Source: Mesotaenium endlicherianum
Lineage: Eukaryota > Streptophyta > Zygnematophyceae > Zygnematales > Mesotaeniaceae
Length of the DNA: 64,000 bases
NCBI GenBank assembly: GCA_009602735.1
Contig: WELA01006414.1
Coordinates: forward strand, 1-64,000
Direction of reading: 5' to 3'
Position 1 is the first letter of the stretch; each line of letters starts with the position of its first letter. Shown here in pieces: positions 34,382-46,600 of this stretch. The translations under genes were made by a program, and so were the position numbers. Below the pieces are notes generated by a model, which saw only the letters and a program-made list of their open reading frames with translations, was not told the DNA's origin and did not search any database.

Positions 34382-35860
34382 TTACTGACTGTTGCTGTCT
34401 TTTAAAGGCTGGTCTTTTCTCTCGACCTTAGGCAGGTGCTTGACCGGACACTGTTCTCTGTAGTGGCCTTTCTGCTGACAATGGTAGCAAGTAGATTTTG
34501 CTGAGGCTGGTCTCGGCTTAGTCCTACCACCACCCCTTCCATAGCCACCTCGAGAGGGACCACCTCTACCTCTAGACTGAATAGCATTGTACTCATACTC
34601 ATATTCATCACCCTGATTATCCTCAGCCTGGTCTCCTTCAACTGCATTGTAGGAACCGTGGGGCTTTTTGACAATCTTAGACACCAAAGCGTTACTCTGG
34701 CGCTTGTGATTGAACTGCTGCTGATCCCAGGCGTCAGCATCCTGGATCAAGTCAGCCAGTTTCTCATACTTTTTCTCAGCAAAATGACCAGAGACCTCGG
34801 ATTTCAAGCCATACCTGAAGTATGCTATCCTATACCGTTCTGGCAAATCAGGCTGCTTCATCATGTTCTCTTGGAACTTTTGAGCAAACTCAGCAACTGA
34901 AGTGGTCTGCTTCAGTGTCAGGGAGATCATCGCATAGATAGCTTTCTCCTGCTGGTTGATGACATCAAACTTCTCATGCAACTTCTCGACAAACTCTACC
35001 CACGTAGGGTCACCGAGTTGCCGAGCCTTACGCTCTTCCTTCCAGTAAAGCCACCAGTCTGCGGCACTGCCTTTCAGTAGCGCACCGGTGTGCCTGACCT
35101 TCTCGTAATCTTGCAGTTCTGGGTAGTTCTCCAGCCACTGCTCAACATCCGCGAGAAACTTGATCAGGTAATATTTTCTGTTTCCCTCAGGATCATAGTC
35201 CTGGGGAGGTTTCGGCTTGGGCTTACTAGGCCCTCGGCCACCACCACTAGTGGTGTGAGACCCCAGTTGGTCTCTGTCCCGGAGTAGGGACATTATGATT
35301 CTTTTGTCCTCCTGCTGGGACTGATACATGGTCGCCATTTGCGACTGCATCTGAACGAACAATGCTCCCAAGTCTACATTTTGGGGTGGTAGATTAGCAA
35401 ATGCAGCAGCAGCATTGGCATCTACTCGCTGAGTAGTGTCCTCAACAATCCCTCTTGCTCCTGCAGCAGCAATTCCTGCCGCATTCAGCCGGTCACGTAT
35501 TTGACCTAGGGGTACATTGAGTTGTACGGCAGGAGGTGGGTTCAGAACATTGGCCCTTGATGCCATAAGTTCTTCAACAGTGCGCTCGTCAGCTGGCTGT
35601 CCTTCCCTCCTTTGTATATCTTCAGCGGCCTTTGCTACTTGTTCAGCTTCTAGTCTGGCTATCTCCTCCTCAGCTTGCTGAGCTGCGACTGAGGCAATAG
35701 CAGCTGCCTCATCTGCAGCCTCCCTAGCTGCAGTATCCGCTACTGCTTCCGAATAGGTACGGTTTCCCGCTACATGGCTTTCCGCCTGGTTTTCGACATT
35801 CTCGTTATCCTGGTTCTCCATGTCTCGGGAGTTGCTAGTTTGAGACCTTGTCCTTACCAT
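34382..35860 (-). CDS. Gag polyprotein of B1
   Basis: This 492-residue ORF appears identical in amino-acid sequence to the Gag of B2 at 42123-43601: Ala/Glu-rich helical N-terminus, Gag domain, Gly/Arg-rich linker, and one CCHC knuckle ([14 protein letters not shown]). The gag-pol junction has the same TTTAAAA heptamer as B2. Confidence 0.92.
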   Translation of the reverse strand: MVRTRSQTSNSRDMENQDNENVENQAESHVAGNRTYSEAVADTAAREAADEAAAIASVAAQQAEEEIARLEAEQVAKAAEDIQRREGQPADERTVEELMASRANVLNPPPAVQLNVPLGQIRDRLNAAGIAAAGARGIVEDTTQRVDANAAAAFANLPPQNVDLGALFVQMQSQMATMYQSQQEDKRIIMSLLRDRDQLGSHTTSGGGRGPSKPKPKPPQDYDPEGNRKYYLIKFLADVEQWLENYPELQDYEKVRHTGALLKGSAADWWLYWKEERKARQLGDPTWVEFVEKLHEKFDVINQQEKAIYAMISLTLKQTTSVAEFAQKFQENMMKQPDLPERYRIAYFRYGLKSEVSGHFAEKKYEKLADLIQDADAWDQQQFNHKRQSNALVSKIVKKPHGSYNAVEGDQAEDNQGDEYEYEYNAIQSRGRGGPSRGGYGRGGGRTKPRPASAKSTCYHCQQKGHYREQCPVKHLPKVERKDQPLKDSNSQ

Positions 35861-35894
35861 ACAAAGAAGACTGTGATAATTGCTCCGATACCAC

Positions 35895-36616
35895 TGAAAT
35901 GAATCGACTTACCAAATAGGCGATAAACGATTAATAAAGATCTTTATATCATCAAGTAATCTTTATGGTACTTTTCGTTAACTGTTTAAACGGCAAAAGG
36001 ACAACGCACTAGCAGTGAACAACACTCGTAAGTCAAATGCGAGTAAACTAGCATCAATAATGCAAATCAGTAAACTCATACATAAGCAAGGTTAGAAGAC
36101 AGTGCGTATCAATGGCTTCTCGCCTTGGATTCAGATCTCTCTCAGTAAGCTGTACAAGAGAGTTGGCCTCGTTTCCGAATGCCGAACTCGAGGGCAATGC
36201 CTAGCATATGTACATGGAATGAGTTTACTGTTCAACGGTCAGTGCGATGGCATCGCCTACCCGGGAGTTAACCACGTTGGTAGGACCTCGGTTAACCAAA
36301 TCCACCGCCATCTCCCATCATCCCGAATAGCCATCCATCATAGGGATGTCATCTGGCTATTCATCTAGCATATCGCACTTAGATGCATATCAAGGCAGTT
36401 CGCTGCTACCGAGTACGGAAGTCAGCTTGCTGTCAAAGAATGTGTCAGCAGGCTGACTTATATGGACTTTCAGCCTGCTGCTTTTTACTGAGTCATTAAA
36501 CTGATAATTATGTAAAGTCCAGCAGACTGACTATTAACTAAAGTTCAGCAGGCTGAGCTTAATTAACTATTATATTTAAATGAATATTATATCCACTAAT
36601 ATACTGATTCATTACA
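35895..36616 (-). repeat. LTR-B, 5' LTR of B1
   Basis: 722 bp. It is paired with 27981-28691. The pair differs by scattered substitutions, most of them in the first 200 bases as read on the plus strand, and by one short indel. Confidence 0.92.
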
Positions 36617-38377
36617 TCAGAGCATACATCAACCAAAAACAAAATAACTGGGATGACCTGTTGCCTAAAATTTTATTAACGGTCAATAGCGCGGTGCATG
36701 CGTCAACAGGAAAGACTCCTTTTGAACTTAGTCTGGGTAGAGTCCGCAAGTCTCCCTTAGATGTGCTAGGAGAGTCCTTAATTCATCCTGAGGGGATTGA
36801 CAACTCGGTGTCCCTCCAATTCACTCTGGAGTTTGCTGACACCTTGTCAGAAGTTCAGCGGACCCTGCATAAAGCCCAAGAAAATAAAAACAAAAATATG
36901 CTAGCCAACACCGTCGAGAGCTGACATTTTCTAAGGGCGATTTGGTCAAACTGCACTACCAACAATTGTACCTGCTTGGTGTGGTCAAGACAGTCAGTGA
37001 CAGAAAGTGACTGTCGTGACAGGCAGCTCATCTTAGAACTTGAGTTGGAGGGAGTGGAATAATATCTCGAGAACGAGCCGATTGTCTTTACATACCCATC
37101 CTCCACAATCAACGGCGCTCACGCTCGCTTCTCTCTCAATTACACTTCCACTTATTCCTTTACACCAAGTATTGCACAGCCCGTAACTCTCACTACTACG
37201 TTCTTACCTGTCAAAGTACTTAGGTTTTGTGCACGATGACACAACGTCACCAACTCAATTGTGTCATGTTTGAGCAGGATGACTCAGAAGTCTGAATTCA
37301 AGAGAATAAGAAGGGCGGATGAGGCACAGTGGAGTACAAGGAGTTCCATGGTGACATCCAATCGTCCTCCATCTCATCTCGGGAATCAAAGCAACTCCGA
37401 CTCCAGTGTGAGGATCAGAAGAAGTGAAATAAGGAAGAACAAGCCATGCTGAGATACGAAGAGCAGGAAAAAAAAAAGCAGAGGAAGCTAAGAAGGCAGA
37501 AGAAGACAGGCAAGCTGAGGAATGGTGTAAGCAGCAATTTGAGGGGGAACAGAAGAGAATCACTAGCTATCGTTACACAATGATGGGCAAGGGCTTTGAC
37601 CTTTTGAAGGAAGTCTTCAAGTATGTTCAGAGAAGCCGAAGTGAGTTACAGATGGACTTTTTGCAGCGGGGGGGGGAAACATCCCCAAATTTTGACAAGT
37701 ACATGAAGGCCAGCACAAGACTCCTACCGTACAATGACTATGCCAGAAAGGATGTGCAATCCGAGAAGCCAAGGCACTGGCCCAGGTGAACGAATCTGAA
37801 GCTGTGCCAATACCGGGGATCTGGGGCACAAACAGGGTCATCAGACTGATCCCTATGGACCCAAACAACTTCAAGGATGCCACCTCCTACAATTGGTTCA
37901 AGGCCATGTCTAACAAGGTGGAGAGAAGGAGCTGGAAATTCTTGGCAAGGGAAACCAGCCAACAGGTTTTCTCGGGACACTGGTACCCTTGCACTCTGAA
38001 GAAGACAGACCCTGCTTCTTTGTACAGCCCACTGACTGGTGCTGGATGACCATCAACGTGAGAGACCAGTTGAATGACAGAGGTGAGGAAGACAATTTCC
38101 TGGTAGACTTACAAGGGAATATAGTGCTGCCACCTCTCATTGCAGCATGGGACCCATGGCTGGATGGCGTCAAGGACTGCATGAGTCAGGAGACTCAGGA
38201 GGACAGGACCAGGGCTGGAGATTCGTTCTCTAAGGGGAAGCATGCTTATGCCAAATGGGGAAGTAAGCAGGGGGAGAAAGATCTATATGCGGTCAGGACT
38301 AAACAACCCCCACCGGCACCCAAAATGAGAAGGTCAATGGGATACTCTTTTGCTCGGGAGCGGTTGGAGATGACCAG

Positions 38378-39121
38378 TGAAAGGGGCAGAGTGCCCTAGT
38401 GGAAGCGTAGTAACTCACGAGGAAAGGAACTAGTTGCAATCATATTAGAGAGCGCAGCGGCATATCACTAACAAGGCTTAGGAAAAATACTCGACATTTT
38501 GAGTAGCAAGATACTGCTCACAAATAATGTAGAATGGAAGGCCTTGTCATTACAAACCCGTAGAAATTTACAGAAGTGAAAACTGATAAGAAACAAAGAA
38601 GTTATGCATATTTATAATTTTCTGCCTTAGTGCTCCTCCCTAGGAGGAAGCTACGAATTTTTCTAAGTGTTCGTCAAATCGTCCCTTCCAGAATATTCGT
38701 GAGTAAGCCAGATCAGTCTAATCTGACGTGTCGGCCTGAATTGACGTCCACATACATGCATCGACATTACTAGAATATTCTATCTTAGACGCGATAGGCT
38801 AAACCAAAACTTCCAGGTAAATTGACCTAGTCGGCTCTCCGCGTCAGCCGAACTTACGTGCAGGTTTGAGTTCAATCTAACGGGCCAGATCGCTCGACGC
38901 TGTCGGTCCATCCGACGGTCGCGCTCATCGCGAATTAAGGACAGTCGTCAACCGACCTCAAAAGTAATTAAACTTCGGAAATCCGTAACTCTCTCAATAC
39001 TTGACCAAATTCGATGAATTTTATATCAAAATGATCACAAAAATGAATTCTACACTACTACACAATCAGAACATACTTTCATGAAACTCAAAAATGCACT
39101 TTATAAACCTATGACCTTACA
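38378..39121 (-). repeat. Solo LTR of family A inserted in the third ORF of B0
   Basis: A 744-bp minus-orientation LTR (TGAAAGGGGCAG ... ATGACCTTACA on the plus strand) is flanked by ACCAG and ACTAG, a 5-bp duplication with one later change. Third-ORF sequence of B0 continues on both sides. Confidence 0.9.
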
Positions 39122-39781
39122 ACTAGAGAAACTACAGAAGTCTCAGAAGAACAGGAGGACAAGGAGGAGGAAGACGTAGGAGAGGCGTCTAGCCCTGCTG
39201 AGGCACACACCCTTGCTACATCCTCGACTCTACAGTGGATTGGGAGATCCTTGGCGCAGGCAGCCTTGCAGCAGCTTGGGGATACCAATCCACCAGGAGA
39301 TTCAGAGCTCCAGTGGCTGGGAAGTTTCAACAAGAGGGTTTCGACCTCAGGAGGTGAGACCTAGACAGACAGGGCAGCCAAAGAGGACAGCCAGCATCCC
39401 CTTTTCATGGAGGGCATGTCCCCTTAGTCCATGTCATGCAGCACCCTTCGGGCATGCCAGTGTATATCCCTGTCAGTTTGAGAGCTGCACAGGAGAGAGT
39501 TGTCTCCATCAACTTGCAAACCGTGCAAGAGGAGACTGTCCAGTTGCTGCGTTCCTCTCGCGGCCCACCTTGGCTCGCGCCCCCAGGTTTCAGAAGACCA
39601 GCGGATAGGAGAAGAGGATCTTGGTCCTGGTCTCGCTCCCCAGAGGATAAAGCCTCTGGCACTTTCTTTGCTGTAGTCGTTGTTTAAAATCAGTTTGCTT
39701 GTATGTTGCATATGACTTATTTTGTGGCGGTTATTAGTCAACAAGCGTCGCCTAGTTGACACCAATTTAAGTTGGAGGGCT

Positions 39782-40498
39782 TGTAATGAATCGGTATATT
39801 GAGTAGATATAATATTCATTTAATTATAATAGCTAAATAAGTTCAGTCTGCTGAATCCTAGTTAACATTAAGTCTGCTGAATGTTTAATACTTGGTTCAA
39901 TGACTCAGCCGGAAGCCAATTCAGATCAACTTGCTAACTTAAGTCAGCTACCTGACACATTCTTTGACAGCCAGTTTACTACCGTACTCGGTAGCAGCAA
40001 ATTGCCTAGGTATGCATACAAATGTGGTGTGCTAGATGAGTGGCCAGATAACACCCTCAAGGTGGATGGCGATTTGGGATGATGGAAGATGACTGTGGAT
40101 TTGGTTAGCTGAGGTCCTACCGACGAGGTTAACTTCCGGGTAGGCGGTGCCATTGCACTTGTCGTTGACCAGTAAACTCATTCCATGTACATATGCTAGG
40201 TATTGCCTTCAAGTTCGTCATTCAAAAACGAGGCTAACTCTCCTGTATAGCTTACTGAGAAATATTTGAATCCAAGGCGAGAAGCGATTGATGCGAACTG
40301 TCTTCCAACCTTGCTTATGTACGAGTTTAATGATTGCTTGATTGACGCTCATTTACTTGCATTTGACTTGTGAGTATTGTTCACCGCTAGTGTATTGTCT
40401 TGTGCTGTTAAATCGTCAACAAAGAACACCATAAGGATTGCTGATATAAAGATCTTTTATTACTTGTTAATCGCCTATTGGTAAGTCGATTCATTTCA
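39782..40498 (+). repeat. LTR-B, 3' LTR of B0
   Basis: 717 bp, preceded by AATTTAAGTTGGAGGGC, the family polypurine tract. It is diverged from 16915-17649, consistent with an old insertion. Confidence 0.9.
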
Positions 40499-41343
40499 AT
40501 ATATTACTTTAAATAGCATATGTGTGATTAGCCTCGTCATGGCGAGCCGCGTATTGTTCCATTCGTAGGTCAGTCAGTGCCCGGCGACAAGGCGCCACAG
40601 TATTTAGGTCCAAGGACCTTTCTCTCTCATACGAGTTTTGCCAAAAGCTCTAACTACTTCCCATTAAGGGGCAACAATGTGCTTGTAGTGAAACAGATAG
40701 ATAAATACTTAGTAAAATACAATATTTCATCTATTCAAGACAAGGACCTTTGAACACAAGTGGTAGCCTCTTGAAAGAGAGATGGTTTCTTGAAAGTTGA
40801 TGTATATTTGGAACTTGGCAAGTACAAGAGTGATTATAGAATGCCTTTCTATATTCTAGCTCTTGTTTGTATACTTGCAACATAAGTAATTTCTAAAAAG
40901 ATGCATGTTGATGTATTGGCACCCAACACATCCCCAAAACTAGCCACCTCTTCCTAGAAGAATGTACACATGCCATTTTGACCAGAAAATGGCATATTTG
41001 ACTTGTTCCACATGGAGTTCTTCTAGGTTCTTCCTCTAATTTTGAAAATGCTTTAGAAAGTTGAAAGGACATGAACCAAGTCACTAGAGTATCTATTCAC
41101 ACTTGAATCCACACAAAAATACTCTAGAAATAATCAAAAGCATTGAAATATGAAAACAAACCAATATAATATACCATATATCACTATAGTGCCAAAATAC
41201 ACGTCTGAGAATCATCCCATAGTTCTAACTTGTCTAACGTCAAATGATTGGGTCTTGTGGGCCACTAAAATATGCTAACAGTGTCGGGTATATGGCAGGC
41301 CTATTCTGCTTATTGCGTGGGCAAACCTTTGACACATGGTCGG
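40499..41343. other. AT-rich stretch without recognised features
   Basis: No coding frame, RNA gene or element end was recognised between the B0 3' LTR and the B2 5' LTR. AAGGACCTTT occurs twice (about 40613 and 40743). The right end GTCGG is the target duplication of B2. Confidence 0.5.
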
Positions 41344-42088
41344 TGTAATGAATCAGTATATTAGTAGATATAATATTCATTTAAATATAATAGTTAATTT
41401 AGTCAGCCTGCTGAACTATAGTTAGTAGTCAGTCTGCTGAACTTTAGTTAATAATCAGTCTGCTGGACTTTACATAATTATCAGTTTAATGACTCGGCCA
41501 AAAGCAGCAGGCTGAAGTCAACTTAAGTCAGCTTACTGACACATTCTTTGACAGCTAGCTGACTTCCGTGCTCGGTAGCAGCGAACTGCCTTGATATGCA
41601 TCTAAGTACCACCTGCAAGATGAATGGCCAGATGACATCCCCATGATGGATGGCTATTCGGGATGATGGGAGATGGCGGTGGATTTGGTTAACCGAGGTC
41701 CTACCAACGTGGTTAACTCCCGGGTAGGCGGTGCCATCGCACTGACCGTTGAACAGTAAACTCATTCCATGTACATATGCTAGGCATTGCTCTCGAGTTC
41801 GGCATTCGGAAACGAGGCCAACTCTCTTGTACAGCTTACTGAGAGAGATCTGAATCCAAGGCGAGAAGCCATTGATACGCACTGTCTTCTAACCTTGCTT
41901 ATGTATGAGTTTACTGATTTGCATTACTGATGCTAGTTTACTCTCATTTGACTGACGAGTATTATTCACTGCTAGTGTGTTGTCCTTTGCCGTTAATCCA
42001 GTTAACGGAAACTACCATAAAGATTACTTGCTGATATAAAGATCTTTATTAATTGTTAATCGCCAATTTGGTAAGTCGATTCATTTCA
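41344..42088 (+). repeat. LTR-B, 5' LTR of B2
   Basis: At 745 bp it is longer than the 3' LTR because an AGTCTGCTGAACTTTAGTTA-type unit of about 23 bp is repeated near 41405-41460. It ends ATTCATTTCA. Confidence 0.95.
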
Positions 42089-42089
42089 G

Positions 42090-42103
42090 TGGTATCGGAG
42101 CAG
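42090..42103 (+). other. Primer-binding site of B2
   Basis: TGGTATCGGAGCAG lies one base after the 5' LTR and resembles the complement of the initiator-Met tRNA 3' end. Confidence 0.75.
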
Positions 42104-42122
42104 TTATCACAGTCTTCTTTGT

Positions 42123-43601
42123 ATGGTAAGGACAAGGTCTCAAACTAGCAACTCCCGAGACATGGAGAACCAGGATAACGAGAATGTCGAAAACCAGGCG
42201 GAAAGCCATGTAGCGGGAAACCGTACCTATTCGGAAGCAGTAGCGGATACTGCAGCTAGGGAGGCAGCAGATGAGGCAGCTGCTATTGCCTCAGTCGCAG
42301 CTCAGCAAGCTGAGGAGGAGATAGCCAGACTAGAAGCTGAACAAGTAGCAAAGGCCGCTGAAGATATACAAAGGAGGGAAGGACAGCCAGCTGACGAGCG
42401 CACTGTTGAAGAACTTATGGCATCAAGGGCCAATGTTCTGAACCCACCTCCTGCCGTACAACTCAATGTACCCCTAGGTCAAATACGTGACCGGCTGAAT
42501 GCGGCAGGAATTGCTGCTGCAGGAGCAAGAGGGATTGTTGAGGACACTACTCAGCGAGTAGATGCCAATGCTGCTGCTGCATTTGCTAATCTACCACCCC
42601 AAAATGTAGACTTGGGAGCATTGTTCGTTCAGATGCAGTCGCAAATGGCGACCATGTATCAGTCCCAGCAGGAGGACAAAAGAATCATAATGTCCCTACT
42701 CCGGGACAGAGACCAACTGGGGTCTCACACCACTAGTGGTGGTGGCCGAGGGCCTAGTAAGCCCAAGCCGAAACCTCCCCAGGACTATGATCCTGAGGGA
42801 AACAGAAAATATTACCTGATCAAGTTTCTCGCGGATGTTGAGCAGTGGCTGGAGAACTACCCAGAACTGCAAGATTACGAGAAGGTCAGGCACACCGGTG
42901 CGCTACTGAAAGGCAGTGCCGCAGACTGGTGGCTTTACTGGAAGGAAGAGCGTAAGGCTCGGCAACTCGGTGACCCTACGTGGGTAGAGTTTGTCGAGAA
43001 GTTGCATGAGAAGTTTGATGTCATCAACCAGCAGGAGAAAGCTATCTATGCGATGATCTCCCTGACACTGAAGCAGACCACTTCAGTTGCTGAGTTTGCT
43101 CAAAAGTTCCAAGAGAACATGATGAAGCAGCCTGATTTGCCAGAACGGTATAGGATAGCATACTTCAGGTATGGCTTGAAATCCGAGGTCTCTGGTCATT
43201 TTGCTGAGAAAAAGTATGAGAAACTGGCTGACTTGATCCAGGATGCTGACGCCTGGGATCAGCAGCAGTTCAATCACAAGCGCCAGAGTAACGCTTTGGT
43301 GTCTAAGATTGTCAAAAAGCCCCACGGTTCCTACAATGCAGTTGAAGGAGACCAGGCTGAGGATAATCAGGGTGATGAATATGAGTATGAGTACAATGCT
43401 ATTCAGTCTAGAGGTAGAGGTGGTCCCTCTCGAGGTGGCTATGGAAGGGGTGGTGGTAGGACTAAGCCGAGACCAGCCTCAGCAAAATCTACTTGCTACC
43501 ATTGTCAGCAGAAAGGCCACTACAGAGAACAGTGTCCGGTCAAGCACCTGCCTAAGGTCGAGAGAAAAGACCAGCCTTTAAAAGACAGCAACAGTCAGTA
43601 A
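42123..43601 (+). CDS. Gag polyprotein of B2
   Basis: This 492-residue structural precursor has an Ala/Glu-rich helical N-terminus (residues about 25-110), a retrotransposon Gag (capsid) domain at about 210-380 (with [20 protein letters not shown] and [12 protein letters not shown]-type stretches), an RG/GG-rich RNA-binding linker (about 425-450) and one CCHC zinc knuckle near residue 457 ([14 protein letters not shown]). The ATG at 42123 is the first after the primer-binding site and is followed by a basic RTRSQTS start common in plant Gags. The Gag frame ends nine codons after a TTTAAAA heptamer. Confidence 0.95.
   Translation: MVRTRSQTSNSRDMENQDNENVENQAESHVAGNRTYSEAVADTAAREAADEAAAIASVAAQQAEEEIARLEAEQVAKAAEDIQRREGQPADERTVEELMASRANVLNPPPAVQLNVPLGQIRDRLNAAGIAAAGARGIVEDTTQRVDANAAAAFANLPPQNVDLGALFVQMQSQMATMYQSQQEDKRIIMSLLRDRDQLGSHTTSGGGRGPSKPKPKPPQDYDPEGNRKYYLIKFLADVEQWLENYPELQDYEKVRHTGALLKGSAADWWLYWKEERKARQLGDPTWVEFVEKLHEKFDVINQQEKAIYAMISLTLKQTTSVAEFAQKFQENMMKQPDLPERYRIAYFRYGLKSEVSGHFAEKKYEKLADLIQDADAWDQQQFNHKRQSNALVSKIVKKPHGSYNAVEGDQAEDNQGDEYEYEYNAIQSRGRGGPSRGGYGRGGGRTKPRPASAKSTCYHCQQKGHYREQCPVKHLPKVERKDQPLKDSNSQ
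43577..43583 (+). promoter_or_regulatory. Candidate -1 ribosomal frameshift heptamer TTTAAAA at the gag-pol junction
   Basis: In the Gag frame the bases read T TTA AAA, the X-XXY-YYZ form of a -1 slippery site, shortly before the Gag stop. The pol frame is -1 relative to gag and is open from this point. Frameshifting between gag and pol is a known strategy of the superfamily. That this heptamer is the site used is inference. It is conserved in B1 and B3. Confidence 0.6.
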
Positions 43602-43669
43602 TCCAGTCTACTGACTGTGAGGATGCTAGAGATAGTGAGTCGTCACTAGCTGCCCTCGTAGCAGGTATT

Positions 43670-46600
43670 ATGGGTCCTGCTGAACTGGATTCACTATGCA
43701 TGCCTGACAAACAGATAAAGGAGACCATCAGTAATATAGACGTCCAGAGAGTGCACACTCTGGATGCTCTTGTTCCACCTGATGTCCAACATTTCTTTGC
43801 TACGTCAGGAGAACAATGCGAAAGTCAGGAAAAGACAGTCCCCCCTATCCTACTGCATTGCATGATTGCAGGTAGGAAGGTGAGGGCATTTGTTGACGGA
43901 GGGGCGTCACATACTTTTATTCACAAGGACTTAGTTAAGCGGCTAAGGCTGCCTACTGTCACCCAAGGGAATAGAAAAATATTCCTTGGAGATGCCTCAA
44001 GTATCCCGGGAGGAGTTATAACCAAGCCTATTGAGGTCCAGTTAGGTTCTGGCATTGCAGTTCTAACTGAAACGCTTACATTTGAGGTACTCAACACTGG
44101 CTTTTATGATCTCGTGCTAGGCAGGTCCTGGCTTAATAGACATCAAGCTGAAGTGTGTTGGAGCAGAGGTACAGTTAAAGTGAGAGGAGCCAGTGATGGG
44201 CAGACTGACTTGGCACCCACCAGTGCTCTTCCTCTTGTCCTGTGTGGATGGCAAATGAAGGAAAAGAAGAGGCTTCCAGAAGGATGCAAGTTGCTGAATG
44301 CAATGGAGTTCGTCAAAAGCTGGAACCAGAAGGAAGACAGAATGTTCTGTCTGCTGCTAAGAGAGGTACCTCCTCAACCTGAAGAAGTGGTTGAGAAAAA
44401 GGTAAGCCCTCCGGAGCACCCTACTGCTGCAAAAATTGTTGCTCAGTACACTGATGTGTTTAACATGCCTCCAGGACTACCCCCTAAAAGGGAAGTAGAT
44501 CATAGGATTGATCTATTACCTGGTAGCCAGCCACCCTGGCAACGCACTTATGGCTTGTCTTATTTGGAGAGCGAGGAGTTGAAAACACAGATTGCAGAGC
44601 TGGAGGAAAATGGTTACATTTCTCCCAGTAAATCACCGTACGGCGCACCTATCCTATTTGTTAAGAAAAAGGATGGCAGTATGCGGATGTGTGTGGATTA
44701 CAGAGCCCTGAACAGAATTACAGTAAAGAACAAGTATGCTTTACCCAGAATCGAGGACTTGCTTGATACCCTGTCTGGCGCTAAGGTGTTCAGTAAGATA
44801 GATCTCAAGAGTGGTTATCATCAAATCAGAATTGCTGAGGGGGATGAACACAAGACTGCTTTCCGCACACGTTATGGACACTATGAGTTCAACGTGATGC
44901 CATTTGGACTGACTAATGCTCCTGCTACCTTTATGGGTGCTATGAATGACATTTTCAGACCTTATTTGGATAAGTTTGTGCAAGTTTTCCTGGATGATAT
45001 TTTAATTTTCTCTAAAGATGAAGCTCAGCACACTGAACACTTAAAGAAAGTGCTGGACACTCTGCGGAAAAATCACTTGTATGCTAAAATGAGCAAGTGT
45101 GATTTCTTTAAGGAAAGTATTGAATTCTTAGGCCACGTTGTCAGTAAAGAGGGCATCAGTGTGGATCCTAAGAAAGTCCAGACCATAAGGGACTGGCCAG
45201 TACCACAGTCTGTCTCTGAAGTTAGATCCTTCCTCGGGTTGGCTAACTACTATAGGAGATTTATTGAGAATTATTCCACAAAGGCCAGTAAACTGACTGA
45301 CCTTACTAAGAAAGACATCGGGTATGTGTGGGGGGAAGAGCAGCAGGCTGCCTTCCAGACCCTTAAAGATGCCCTTTGTTCTGCCCCAGTGCTAGCCGTG
45401 TATGACCCCAGCAAACCGGTGCAGGTGGTTACTGATGCCTCTGATTTTGCCATGGGTGCTATTTTGTTGCAGCCTGCTGACAAAACCACAAAGGATGGTA
45501 AGGTACGGCAGGAGTGGCATCCTGTGTTGTATGAGTCTATGAAATTTAATCCAGCGGAGATTAATTACTCAGTGCATGATAAAGAGCTGCTAGCTATCAT
45601 TCATGTACTCAAACAGTGGAGAGCATACTTACATGGTAAAGCTTTTAAGGTGATTACAGATCATCTAGCTCTGACCCACTTTCAGAAGAAGTCCAAGCTG
45701 TCGAGGAGGGAGAACCGCTGGAGCCAGATGCTGGAGCAGTTCCAAGTCCAGATCGACTACAAACCAGGGAAGTTGAATCCTGCTGATGCACTCTCTAGAA
45801 GACCTGACTTGCAAGAAAGGAACTTTAGTCAGCATGCTGTAGATAAAGTCCTGTGTGCACTCACTTCACTAAAGGTGAAAAAGTCCTTCCTTGAACATCT
45901 TAGGAAAGCCTACCTTTCTGACCCAACATTTGAGCCCAGCCCCACTACTGGTGTGTGTCGTGCTACTGCACTCGGGTATAAGCTCAAGGGAGGGGTCTGG
46001 GTGACTGAAACCACTTCAGGCAGGCTGAAGCTGGTCATTCCTAATAATTTGGAAATAAGGTCTCTCTTACTGAGTCAAGCTCATGACAGTCTCCTGGGTG
46101 GACATTTGGGGCAGGCCAAAACTGTTGGCAAACTGGCAAAACATTATCATTGGGAGGGGTTACCCCGGGAGGTCTTGAAATATGTCAAGTCCTGTGACCA
46201 GTGTCAGAGAAATAAGTCTCGGCACACACCACCCGGAGGTCTCTTGCAACCGCTACCCATCCCAGCGGGACGCTGGGAAACTATATCCATGGACTGGGTG
46301 GTCTCACTACCAAGAACTGCCAACGGGCATGATTCAATATTGGTAGTCGTGGATAAACTGACAAAAATGGTCATTTTTATCCCCACAACTGTCAAAGTGA
46401 CTGCACTCGAAACAGCGAGACAGTTTTACAACCATGTAGTATGCCAACATGGGCTCCCTTCTAATATCATCTTGGACAGGGACTCAAAATTCGCCTCTAA
46501 GTTCTGGAGAGCTTTAATGGGGTTAATGGGAGTCAAACAGCTGCTCAGCACAGCAAACCACCCTCAGACTGATGGGCAGACTGAAAGAACTAACCGAGTT

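Larger units (their letters stand above)
27981..36616 (-). mobile_element. Full-length Ty3/gypsy family B element (B1)
   Basis: On the minus strand: 5' LTR 35895-36616, primer-binding site TGGTATCGGAGCA (about 35880-35893), gag 34382-35860, pol 30597-34313, third ORF 28806-30221 (shorter at its N-terminal side than in B2), polypurine tract, 3' LTR 27981-28691. Flanks TCCGA and TCAGA differ by one base and fit an aged 5-bp duplication. It is inserted in the integrase region of B0. The internal region is nearly identical to B2 while the two LTRs differ by a few percent. It looks almost whole, with about two or three breaks. Confidence 0.93.
16915..40498 (+). mobile_element. Old Ty3/gypsy family B element (B0), host of five later insertions
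   Basis: 5' LTR at 16915-17649, primer-binding-like GGTATCGGAG at about 17652, Gag segments (17686-18415, 19138-20052), Pol segments (24279-25527, 26241-27980, 36617-36990: protease, RT, RNase H, integrase), third-ORF segments (about 37290-38377 and 39122-39690), polypurine tract AAGTTGGAGGG before the 3' LTR at 39782-40498. With the five insertions removed the copy is about 8.5 kb, close to the 8.8 kb of B2. Its Gag contains an in-frame tandem duplication of about 240 bp (about 19317-19797). It is a fossil with many breaks, and no matching target duplication is visible at its ends, which fits an old age. Confidence 0.9.

Noticed and set aside
41344-42088. Tandem short repeats in LTR-B considered as a CRISPR-like array
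   Set aside because: The repeats are few, unequal and without unique spacers, and the genome is eukaryotic.
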